Shown: piece after piece, positions 1 to 6,305 of the stretch | Layout: each line of letters opens with the position of its first letter | How positions within the stretch are numbered: position 1 is the stretch's first letter | Assembly (NCBI GenBank): GCA_008501735.1 | Contig: QQUF01000053.1 | Span: 62,001 to 126,000 of the forward strand | Length of the DNA stretch: 64,000 nt | Direction: 5' to 3' | From: Calditrichota bacterium | GTDB taxonomy: Bacteria > CLD3 | Made by a program: the position numbers and the translations under genes | The notes under the pieces: generated by a model | Databases searched by the model: none | Told to the model about the DNA's origin: nothing | The model's input: only the letters and a program-made list of their open reading frames with translations

Positions 1-175
1 ATTTACTGTCTCGAAAAGAAATTTCTTCTATCGGGGGAGTTTCGCCATTTTTAATTATTGTTCCCAGTACACGAACTGCCTCCTTGACTTTATCTATTGT
101 CTCTTTTTTAATGAAATGGTTGACATTTCTAAGTCTTGCCGTTTGTTGTGTTAATTCATTTAGTTCTTCAATCAT
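1..175 (-). CDS. Third gene of Zorya-like operon, 5' part only
   Basis: An open frame starts with ATG at 175 and runs off the left edge without a stop, so only the first 58 residues are visible. It begins MIEELNELTQQTARLRNV and continues as a hydrophilic, probably helical segment. Its ATG overlaps the end of the ZorB-like gene by 8 bases (ATGATTGA), which points to translational coupling in the same operon. In known Zorya systems the gene after zorB is zorC (type I) or zorE (type II, HNH nuclease). The visible residues do not decide between these or a third effector. The reading frame and operon position are seen in the sequence; the role as a Zorya effector is inferred from position alone. 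Confidence 0.6.
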   Translation of the reverse strand, partial: MIEELNELTQQTARLRNVNHFIKKETIDKVKEAVRVLGTIIKNGETPPIEEISFRDSK

Positions 176-872
176 TGTTCTTGAGGCTTAATTTTAAAAG
201 TTCATCGATTCTCTTTTCTGCATCAGTTCTAACTCGAAACTCAACTCTTCTCGAAACAGCTTTATTCTCAATTCCATTTTCAAAGACTAATTTGCTTGAA
301 GATAGACCGTTTGCAGTAATTTTTCCACGACACCAATCTTTTAAATCTTTTTCATCAATTTGTAAAAGTGAAAATTCTAAAACTGCTCTCGTTCTATTTT
401 GTGAAAGTTCCATATTATAAAAATAGGCTTTGTCTTCTTCAACTTGAAAACTCCATTCGCTTGAAGTATGACCTTCAATTCTTATTTCTTCAATAGCATC
501 TCTAAATTTTTGTTCACTTAAAACGTTAATGTAACGAGGGAAGAAATCTGTCAGAATTTCCTGAAATTTATTTGACAATTTATAATCTCCTTGCTTAAAT
601 AAAATATCAGGCGTGTGAAACATAAAAGACAAAGTCAAACTATCAATTTCGGCTCCCCATTTGGGTAAATCTTCTTTGAACTCTAAGAAAAGATTGTTGT
701 AAAGTTCTCTTTTTATTTCAACGTATTTTTCAGCAATATTAACTTTTTCCTCTGTCTCTTTCTCTAATCTTAGCAAAGTTGAGGAAAGAAGGAGAACAAA
801 GATTAAAAGTAAAGCCGCCATCAAATCGCCAATCGAAAGAGCAAAAGCATTTTCTTCTTCATACTTTTTCAT
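168..872 (-). CDS. zorB: ZorB-like motor protein, MotB/OmpA type
   Basis: This 234-residue inner-membrane protein has a short cytoplasmic N-terminus and one membrane segment at about residues 17-32. The segment is preceded by the IGDLMAALLLIFVLLL signature, in which Asp16 matches the proton-carrying Asp of MotB/ZorB stators. A periplasmic OmpA-like peptidoglycan-binding domain spans about 105-225, with IEGHTS, the NRTRAVLEF helix and a terminal RRVEFRV strand. Length and layout fit ZorB rather than flagellar MotB, and no flagellar gene is nearby. Its ATG shares one base with the zorA stop (TGATG), so the two are translationally coupled. In Zorya, ZorA5B2 forms a proton-driven membrane motor that senses phage entry and recruits cytoplasmic effectors. 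A TolR/ExbD or MotB homologue is less likely given the partner gene. Confidence 0.85.
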   Translation of the reverse strand: MKKYEEENAFALSIGDLMAALLLIFVLLLSSTLLRLEKETEEKVNIAEKYVEIKRELYNNLFLEFKEDLPKWGAEIDSLTLSFMFHTPDILFKQGDYKLSNKFQEILTDFFPRYINVLSEQKFRDAIEEIRIEGHTSSEWSFQVEEDKAYFYNMELSQNRTRAVLEFSLLQIDEKDLKDWCRGKITANGLSSSKLVFENGIENKAVSRRVEFRVRTDAEKRIDELLKLSLKNND

Positions 873-2776
873 CAGTTTGCTCTTCTTATTTTCTCAAAAA
901 TACCCGTAAATTCTTCTGTTGTTTCACTCAGTTCTTCAACACTTGTTGCAAGAATTTTTGATGCTTTAGACAATTGTTCTGAAAATTCAGACAAATACTC
1001 GTTCAAATTTTCTCTAGTAATATTTTGGTAATCACTCAATCCTGTGTTTAATTGGTTAAAAATCCCTCCGAGTTTTTCTTCTATCGTTGAGAATTGGGTA
1101 ACGTAATTTGCCCCTAAGTTTTTTGCTTCTTCAAGAGATTTTTGAATTTCATTAATTGTTTGTTTATTAATTTTCAAAAACTCTTCTGATTGTTTGTTCA
1201 AAATATTAGTTGCACCTTTAAGGCTTTCGGAAGTTGAATCAAAATTTTCAGAAGTAGTTTTTAAACTTGTAGAAAGAGATTTGAATTCAGATAAACTCCC
1301 ACTTAAACCGTTAATGTTGGAATTCAAAGTTTTAATCAAATTTTGTCCTTCTTGGAAACTTTCCTTAGACTTCTCAATTAACTCTTCGACTTGCAACGTA
1401 ACATCTGATTCACCTTCGATTAATCTTTGAATCGTTTTTTCCAATTTTTCAATTGTCTCTAAAGTTTTGGTTTGAACTTCGTTGCTTGAGTTAATCAAGT
1501 TTTTTTCCTGTAACTCAACTACTTTTTTAAAATCTTCTGCTATGGACTTGAAAATCCCTTGAATCATTTCTGCATTTTCAGAAGCCGTTTCATTGGCTTT
1601 CGTGGTTGAATTCGAGAAATCCTCTTTTAGAGCTCTAATAATTTCTCCAAAATTATTAGCCAAATTATCGAAATGAGCCTGCATTTTTTCAATACTTTTA
1701 GGTAAATCATTTAATGATTTTACAGTTTCTCCCAAAGTCTTAGAAATATTTTCAAGTTCTGAGGTCGTTTCGCCTGTTAATGATTTTTTAAAATTCTCAA
1801 TTAATTCTTGCATTGAGTCTTTTAATTCTTGTATCGCTTCTTGCAGAACTTTTTCGGCAGATTCAGATTTTGTTGCTTTTAAGTCTTCAACTGCTTGAGT
1901 AAGTTTATTCAAAGCAGGAATTACTTGTTCATTAAAAACTTTAGTAAAGTTACTTCCTAAGATTGTTCCAATGCTTTCAATAGTTTCTGTTGAAATTTGA
2001 ATTCCGTCAGCTAAGTCAGTTGAAAAACTTTTTAAAGCCTTTGTTTGCTCTTCTTGGTTATGCCAAAGGTGCTTGAAAAGTTCCTTTGGAAAGACTTCCT
2101 TTTCTTCGTGTTCATAAACAAAAAAATCTTTCATAATCTTTTTTTGCTCTTCCACAAGATTTTCTTTTTCCTCTTCCGCTGAGTATTTAAATTTTGAATC
2201 TAAAAATGAAGAAAAGTCGTTACAATCTTGGTCGATTTTCCGAAACTGAAATTTTTCAAATAAACTAAAAAGGATTGAACAACCCATTCCCCAAACCGAT
2301 GTTAAGAAAGCAGTTCCAATTCCTGTTAATAGTTTCTCAATACTTTCTTTTATTGTCTCAATTGATTCAGTGTCAAATTCAGAAATTCCAAAAGTAAGCC
2401 CTAAAAAAGTTCCAAGAATACCTAAACCAACTAACAAATTTGGCACGTAAAGCCAAGTACGATAGTTTAATTTTGTGGTAATAATTCTTTCAAAACAAAA
2501 GTAAGAATCAGCACTGATTTTAGTTTTGCCATTTTCAAAAGTATGTTTATAAATTTCCCAAATGCTAGATAAATAAGAAATATTGCTTAGCTTTTCCTCA
2601 TCAAAGTTCTCAACTAAATCTTTTAAGTCTTTGTTGATTTTATTTGTGTGTCTTAGCCAAAGAAACAAACCCGAGACTACTACTATCAGAATTAAGAAAC
2701 AAATGATACCAACTGTCAGGTCAAATTCATTGTTTTTGGAAATTCTAAATGTCAGAACTGAAATTATTGTATCCAT
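872..2776 (-). CDS. zorA: ZorA-like proton channel with long coiled-coil tail
   Basis: This 634-residue protein has three visible membrane segments (about 20-41, 108-131 and 151-174). The latter two belong to the MotA/TolQ/ExbB core, with VPNLLVGLGILGTFLGLTFG followed by LLTGIGTAFLTSVWGMG. Residues from about 200 to the end are almost entirely predicted coiled coil (repeated Glu/Lys/Ser/Leu heptads such as ESAEKVLQEAIQELKDSMQELI). A MotA core followed by a very long cytoplasmic tail is the hallmark of ZorA, whose tail forms an intracellular rod required for defence. ExbB, TolQ and MotA lack it. It is the first gene of the operon and starts with ATG at 2776. No typical GGAG ribosome site is seen upstream. 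Confidence 0.85.
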   Translation of the reverse strand: MDTIISVLTFRISKNNEFDLTVGIICFLILIVVVSGLFLWLRHTNKINKDLKDLVENFDEEKLSNISYLSSIWEIYKHTFENGKTKISADSYFCFERIITTKLNYRTWLYVPNLLVGLGILGTFLGLTFGISEFDTESIETIKESIEKLLTGIGTAFLTSVWGMGCSILFSLFEKFQFRKIDQDCNDFSSFLDSKFKYSAEEEKENLVEEQKKIMKDFFVYEHEEKEVFPKELFKHLWHNQEEQTKALKSFSTDLADGIQISTETIESIGTILGSNFTKVFNEQVIPALNKLTQAVEDLKATKSESAEKVLQEAIQELKDSMQELIENFKKSLTGETTSELENISKTLGETVKSLNDLPKSIEKMQAHFDNLANNFGEIIRALKEDFSNSTTKANETASENAEMIQGIFKSIAEDFKKVVELQEKNLINSSNEVQTKTLETIEKLEKTIQRLIEGESDVTLQVEELIEKSKESFQEGQNLIKTLNSNINGLSGSLSEFKSLSTSLKTTSENFDSTSESLKGATNILNKQSEEFLKINKQTINEIQKSLEEAKNLGANYVTQFSTIEEKLGGIFNQLNTGLSDYQNITRENLNEYLSEFSEQLSKASKILATSVEELSETTEEFTGIFEKIRRAN

Positions 2777-3000
2777 ATTTTGCCTCTTAAAGTTTTTCCA
2801 TAATTGCCTTTTCTCTAAAACTTTTTCTTTACGTTGTAATTTCTAACTTTTGGTAAGATAGGGCCAACTTCCAATTTCAAGAGAAAGATTTATAAAGATA
2901 ATTTAAGATTGAATTTAGTCAAAAAGATTAGAATTGAAAATCTGAAAAGAAACAAACTTTTGGAGGTATTATGAAGATGGGTAAGAAATGAATACAAACA
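2777..3000. other. Intergenic region upstream of zorA
   Basis: No gene, RNA or clear repeat is seen here. The zorA promoter should lie in this stretch, but no convincing -35/-10 pair was recognised. The region separates the defence operon from the tRNA cluster and its terminator. Confidence 0.5.
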
Positions 3001-3031
3001 AAAAAGCCTCAGATTATTTCTGAGGCTTTTT
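3001..3031 (-). terminator. Rho-independent terminator after tRNA cluster
   Basis: An 8-bp GC-rich stem (AGCCTCAG/CTGAGGCT) with a 7-base loop is flanked by A and T runs, so it reads as a terminator on either strand. On the minus strand it lies just beyond tRNA-Asp and would end transcription of the tRNA/DUF3098 unit before zorA. Confidence 0.85.
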
Positions 3032-3038
3032 TGTTTAA

Positions 3039-3112
3039 CGGAATGGACGGGAATCGAACCCGCAACTTCCTGCGTGACAGGCAGGTGCTCTAACCAATTG
3101 AACTACCACTCC
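3039..3112 (-). tRNA. tRNA-Asp (GUC)
   Basis: A complete 74-nt cloverleaf. The acceptor stem GGAGUGG/CCAUUCC pairs with one G-U. The D-arm GTTC/GAGC is present, the anticodon stem is CCTGC/GCAGG and the loop CTGTCAC gives anticodon GUC. The T-arm is GCGGG/CCCGT with loop TTCGATT. The discriminator base is G, the identity base for Asp. No CCA is encoded. It lies 10 bp downstream of tRNA-Val on the same strand. Confidence 0.95.
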
Positions 3113-3122
3113 CAAAAATTTA

Positions 3123-3197
3123 TGGGCACTACTGGACTCGAACCAGTGACCTCCTGCTTGTAAGGCAGGAGCTCTAAACCAACTGAGCTAAGTGCCC
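3123..3197 (-). tRNA. tRNA-Val (UAC)
   Basis: A complete 75-nt cloverleaf with acceptor GGGCACT/AGTGCCC, anticodon stem CCTGC/GCAGG, loop CTTACAA (anticodon UAC), T-arm ACTGG/CCAGT with loop TTCGAGT, and discriminator A. CCA is not encoded. Its first ten bases overlap the end of the upstream DUF3098-like gene, whose TAG stop lies at tRNA positions 8-10. The mature tRNA 5' end therefore has to be cut out of that mRNA. Confidence 0.95.
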
Positions 3198-3403
3198 GAA
3201 GTTTCTTCTTTATCCTTTAGCATAATTGCTGCAGGAATTAGAATACAATAGGCGATAACTAATAAAACAGGTCCTAATGTCAGAGAAATTGGGTTATTTG
3301 CAGGTCCTTGATGAAGACTTACAAACCCTAAAAGGAGAACTAAAAGTCCTACTCCAAATAGAATGAAATTCTTTTTGGTTAATTTTAATTTACTCTTTGA
3401 CAT
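3188..3403 (-). CDS. DUF3098-like small membrane protein
   Basis: A 71-residue protein with a basic N-terminus (SKSKLKLTKKNFILFG), two membrane helices (about 13-31 and 41-62) and a charged C-terminus. The pattern 'K.N......GLLVLLLGFVSL......PISLTLGPVLLVIAYCILIPAAIM' resembles DUF3098 (two-helix proteins of Bacteroidota and relatives, often near ftsX; function unknown). The last codons, including the TAG stop, lie inside tRNA-Val, so the message must be cut by RNase P or read through the tRNA. It sits between tRNA-Lys and tRNA-Val and is probably co-transcribed with both. The family assignment is by pattern only. Confidence 0.7.
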   Translation of the reverse strand: MSKSKLKLTKKNFILFGVGLLVLLLGFVSLHQGPANNPISLTLGPVLLVIAYCILIPAAIMLKDKEETSGT

Positions 3404-3485
3404 ATTTGAGCGACAAATTTAATTTTTTATGTACCTATTGTCAACTCATTTCAATTGATGTTATCAAAAACTGAAAATGAATTTA

Positions 3486-3558
3486 TGACTCGGGACGGAT
3501 TCGAACCGTCGACCATCACCTTAAAAGGGTGCTGCTCTACCAGCTGAGCTACCGAATC
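3486..3558 (-). tRNA. tRNA-Lys (UUU)
   Basis: A 73-nt cloverleaf with acceptor GATTCGG/CCGAGTC (one U-G pair), D-arm GCTC/GAGC, anticodon loop CTTTTAA (anticodon UUU), T-arm GACGG/CCGTC with loop TTCGAAT, and discriminator A. The outermost anticodon-stem pair (27-43) reads G-A, and the other four pairs are intact. CCA is not encoded. It precedes the DUF3098-like gene by 82 bp. Confidence 0.93.
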
Positions 3559-3675
3559 TCCAAAAGAGTGCCAAATGTAAAACTCATTACCAAGTTTGTC
3601 AACTAAAAACTTAAAGAAAAATGAATTATTTTGAGGCAATATATTTTCAATCAAATTTGAAGTGATTAAGATGGT

Positions 3676-4284
3676 TTAGGAAAAAAGTCTGTTATTTAAA
3701 TTTCCCCAAGCATTTGGTCCTTTACGAAACCAGTTAACTCTAAAAAATTCAACATCTAAGGCATTTGCTGGTTCAAAGTCATCTTTTGTGTTGCCTACCA
3801 AAAGGGAATCTTTGGTGTTAGTTTTGAATTCTTGTAGTAGTTTTTTAAGACCTTCTGGGTTAGGCTTTTGCTCTGAAACATCCTCTGTGAAAACTAAAGA
3901 ATCAAAAAAGCCAATTAAGTCAAATTTCTTGAGCAAAAATTCACCAGTTTCTCTATCTCTTGCTGAAAAAATTGCGAGTTTAACATTTGATTTTTTCAAC
4001 TCGCTTAAAAGTTCGCTAACTCCTTCAGGAAGCCAAAATTTATCTAGGCTTTCGTAGTAGTATGTTTGGAGTTTGGCTAAGCATTCCTCAATTTGATTTT
4101 CATCTTTTAGAAAATGTTCACAAAACATTCTGTCAGTTGAACTTGGTGCTTGAACTACCTCAAAATATTCGATTTCACGTCCAAGATAATTTTTTAGAAG
4201 CTCTCGCCACAAAATTACAAAATCAATTTTATTAAGAATTAAGGTGTCATCAAGATCAAAAACTATAAGCTTTGGTAAATTCAA
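3676..4284 (-). CDS. HAD-superfamily phosphatase
   Basis: A 202-residue soluble protein with all four HAD motifs. Motif I is FDLDDT (nucleophile Asp10, acid/base Asp12), motif II Ser107 in FSARDR, motif III Lys140 in EQKPNP, and motif IV GNTKDD (Asp168/Asp169, Mg binding). A helical cap fills residues 15-80, as in subfamily I (phosphoglycolate phosphatase or beta-phosphoglucomutase type). The substrate cannot be read from the sequence. Its ATG is one base after the stop of the AlaX gene, so the two are probably translated together. The pairing could suggest a nucleotide- or tRNA-related role, but that is only context. Confidence 0.85.
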   Translation of the reverse strand: MNLPKLIVFDLDDTLILNKIDFVILWRELLKNYLGREIEYFEVVQAPSSTDRMFCEHFLKDENQIEECLAKLQTYYYESLDKFWLPEGVSELLSELKKSNVKLAIFSARDRETGEFLLKKFDLIGFFDSLVFTEDVSEQKPNPEGLKKLLQEFKTNTKDSLLVGNTKDDFEPANALDVEFFRVNWFRKGPNAWGNLNNRLFS

Positions 4285-4285
4285 A

Positions 4286-4987
4286 TTATTCTCCTAAATA
4301 AAAGTTCATTCTGAAATTCCCATCTGTCATTTGAAATGAGCTTTCAAAAAGAATCTCTCCAATTTCAGATGTGTTCTTGCAGTGAGTTCCATAACAGGCT
4401 TCTCTTCCAAGTCCTTCGATTTCGACGACTCTGTTTGGTCCAGTTTCGCAAGAGGTGTCAATTCCTTTGACTTTTGGTCCGTCAATCGAACATTTTGTAC
4501 CGAAATAAACTTCGATTTTTTTGCCTTCGTTGACAATGGAATTTGCTTTTACCAAAATTGATTCAATCTTTTCACGAGAAATTGGTTCTTTTGTAAAAAT
4601 TGAAAACCATTCAGGTAAAATTTTATGGCTAACATTTTTTTTAAATTTTGCAGGTAAAAAATAAGAAATTAAATGGGCGGCAGAGTGTTGACGCATCATC
4701 AAAAAACGAAAATCCCAATCAATTTCAGCTTCAACAATTTCGTCTTCAAGTTCAATTTGTTGGTCTGTTACGTGTAAAATTGAGCCGTCAATTTCCATAA
4801 CTTCGGTTAAAGGAATCCCGTTCAAAGTTCCTTTGTCGCAAGGTTGTTCGTCTGTTTGTGGGTGGAAAAAAGTTTGATCAAGTAAGTAACCGTAATGGTT
4901 TTCTTTTTGGAAAGTTTGTAAAACTTCGCCTCGAAAGTCAGTCCAGTAAGAATTTGAAAGGAAAAGTCTTGGTGTAATTGGATTCAA
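4286..4987 (-). CDS. alaX: Alanyl-tRNA editing protein, AlaX-M type
   Basis: A 233-residue stand-alone homologue of the AlaRS editing domain, which hydrolyses Ser-tRNA(Ala) or Gly-tRNA(Ala) in the cytoplasm. The zinc ligands are visible: HSAAH (His101, His105) and CYGTHC (Cys198, His202). The surrounding CETGPNRVVEIEGLGREACYGTH block is characteristic of AlaRS/AlaX. The N-terminal part (residues 1-90, with DQTFFHPQTDEQPCDKGTLNG) matches the glycine-rich beta-barrel domain of AlaX-M, so this is the longer form rather than AlaX-S. It is the first gene of a two-gene operon with the HAD phosphatase. Confidence 0.9.
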   Translation of the reverse strand: MNPITPRLFLSNSYWTDFRGEVLQTFQKENHYGYLLDQTFFHPQTDEQPCDKGTLNGIPLTEVMEIDGSILHVTDQQIELEDEIVEAEIDWDFRFLMMRQHSAAHLISYFLPAKFKKNVSHKILPEWFSIFTKEPISREKIESILVKANSIVNEGKKIEVYFGTKCSIDGPKVKGIDTSCETGPNRVVEIEGLGREACYGTHCKNTSEIGEILFESSFQMTDGNFRMNFYLGE

Positions 4988-5054
4988 TTTTTTTCTTTAC
5001 TAATTTTGTTTTGGAGGGAAATTAGAAAAGAGTTTGAGATTCGCAAACAAAATT

Positions 5055-5540
5055 TTAAAAATCGTAACTAAATCCAATTCCGACTCCAAGACCTGAAAAA
5101 TCTTTTGGGTTTATGAGGATTTTGTAGGAAGTGTAACCTAAGTCGAAATTCATTCTCATCTTTTGAGAGAATGGGAATTCAACTCCGACTCCCATTCCAT
5201 TTGTAAGAAAACTTAACCCCTCCTTTTTTTCTTCAGGTTCGTCAAAAGTCATTAAGAAGAAACTGCCGCCGAAAAGCCCGTAGAGCCTAAGACTCTCACT
5301 TTTGAAAAAATTAAATTGTAGTTCTAAACCAAGACTTAAGAGAAAACTGTCTGACTCTTCCTCATTTTCATCTTCGCTTCCGTCAAAGAAAAGAGTCGTT
5401 AGTTTTGTTTGTACAACTTCAGAAAATGAGTGGTTATAACTTAAGCCAAAACCTGAAAATGAAGAAGCGGAGATACCGGTTTGTGCGAAAGAATTTTGGG
5501 ATAGAATTAAAAATAAAAGTGATGTTGGGAGAAATTTCAA
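5055..5540 (-). CDS. Small outer-membrane beta-barrel protein, copy 2
   Basis: I place the start at the TTG at 5540, one base after the stop of the upstream paralogue. This gives MKFLPTSLLFLILSQNSFAQ, a clean signal peptide. An ATG 54 bases further upstream would add 18 residues that break the signal peptide. The mature part (about 142 residues) has alternating hydrophobic strands and a C-terminal aromatic residue (GIGFSYDF), typical of 8-stranded outer-membrane barrels. It is clearly related to its neighbour at 5542-6081: both begin the mature part with (G)(I/M)SASS(F/I)SG(F/A)G and share LGLELQF/LGGELQY and LYGLFGGS/LYLLAGGS. Ligand or function is unknown. Confidence 0.7.
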   Translation of the reverse strand: MKFLPTSLLFLILSQNSFAQTGISASSFSGFGLSYNHSFSEVVQTKLTTLFFDGSEDENEEESDSFLLSLGLELQFNFFKSESLRLYGLFGGSFFLMTFDEPEEKKEGLSFLTNGMGVGVEFPFSQKMRMNFDLGYTSYKILINPKDFSGLGVGIGFSYDF

Positions 5541-5541
5541 C

Positions 5542-6081
5542 TTATTTACCAAAAGTGTAACCGATTCCAACTCCACCACCAAAACCGATTTCATAATTTG
5601 AGTCTTTCAAAGAATTAATAAAATGGTAACCAAAATCAACATTGAAACTGATGTTGTCGAAAGTAATAGCTTCAATTCCTAAAGCAACTCCAAGATTAAA
5701 ATCTTCGTCAATTCTTTTCATTTTGTTCGTTTCAATTAATTCGAAAGGTTCTTTATCTCCATAAATATCATTCTGATACTCATCTTTTGAGTACCAATAA
5801 CTACCACCTGCAAGGAGGTAAAGGCGAGATTTTTTAGTTTGGTACAAATCATACTGGAGTTCACCTCCAAGGTTAAAATATAAATCGGAGCCACCATCGT
5901 TTTTGTTTCCTATGATAAAAGAAGTGGATTTGACAGCCCAATCTTCATTTATTTTATACTTGTAACTAAAACCTGCTCCTGAAATTGATGAAGCGGACAT
6001 TCCGACCGTGTGGGTTAAGTTTTGTGCAAAAAGGTTGCTAACAAGAATTGCAAAAATCGAAGCAAAGATTAATGTCTTCAT
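5542..6081 (-). CDS. Small outer-membrane beta-barrel protein, copy 1
   Basis: A 179-residue protein with a signal peptide (MKTLIFASIFAILVSNLFAQ) and a mature region of amphipathic strands rich in Tyr/Gly, ending in GIGYTFGK. It resembles OmpW/OprF-like eight-stranded barrels of FCB bacteria, but no specific family motif was recognised. It is the first gene of a tandem pair of paralogues; the second starts one base after its stop. The promoter must lie in the 224-bp divergent region shared with the FG-GAP protein at 6306. Confidence 0.7.
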   Translation of the reverse strand: MKTLIFASIFAILVSNLFAQNLTHTVGMSASSISGAGFSYKYKINEDWAVKSTSFIIGNKNDGGSDLYFNLGGELQYDLYQTKKSRLYLLAGGSYWYSKDEYQNDIYGDKEPFELIETNKMKRIDEDFNLGVALGIEAITFDNISFNVDFGYHFINSLKDSNYEIGFGGGVGIGYTFGK

Positions 6082-6153
6082 TTTAAAATTTCCTCAAAAT
6101 TTAGGAGTGTTAGAAAAATACTTTGCGAGTTATGACTTGCTTAGGAGTATTTT

Positions 6154-6192
6154 TGGCGACAGCGTTTAAATGTTAACGTTGCTATGGCGACA
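6154..6192 (+). promoter_or_regulatory. Candidate activator-binding region upstream of FG-GAP gene
   Basis: Two direct copies of TGGCGACA (6154-6161 and 6185-6192) are 31 bp apart, about three helical turns. The second copy is preceded by TTAACGTTGCTA. Nearly the same element, TAACGTTACTATGGGGACA, lies upstream of the next FG-GAP gene at 8970-8988. Position about 50 bp upstream of a sigma54-like -24 box suits an enhancer site. This is inferred from sequence repetition only. Confidence 0.45.
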
Positions 6193-6242
6193 CGAAATTC
6201 TTTTTCTCGTATTCTGCACATTCTGTTAGCATTTTAAAAGTT

Positions 6243-6258
6243 TGGCACGAATTCTGAA
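6243..6258 (+). promoter_or_regulatory. Possible sigma54 promoter
   Basis: TGGCACG matches the sigma54 -24 consensus exactly. After the correct 4-base gap the -12 element is only partial (CTGAA against TTGCA). It lies 63 bp upstream of the ATG at 6306. Support comes from similar boxes before the genes at 9109 and 45490. Confidence 0.4.
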
Positions 6259-6305
6259 ATAAAGGTTAGTGAAGTAGAAAATTAACTAAAATTTCGGAGA
6301 AGAAA

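Noticed and set aside
3561-3574. Sigma54-like TGGCAC box upstream of tRNA-Lys (minus strand)
   Set aside because: The spacing would put the transcription start inside the tRNA. Other TGGCAC strings occur in coding regions by chance (for example near 2443, 31297, 32514 and 50815).
3451-3654. 67-codon open frame across tRNA-Lys
   Set aside because: It reads through the whole tRNA-Lys gene on the same strand; the tRNA explains the sequence.
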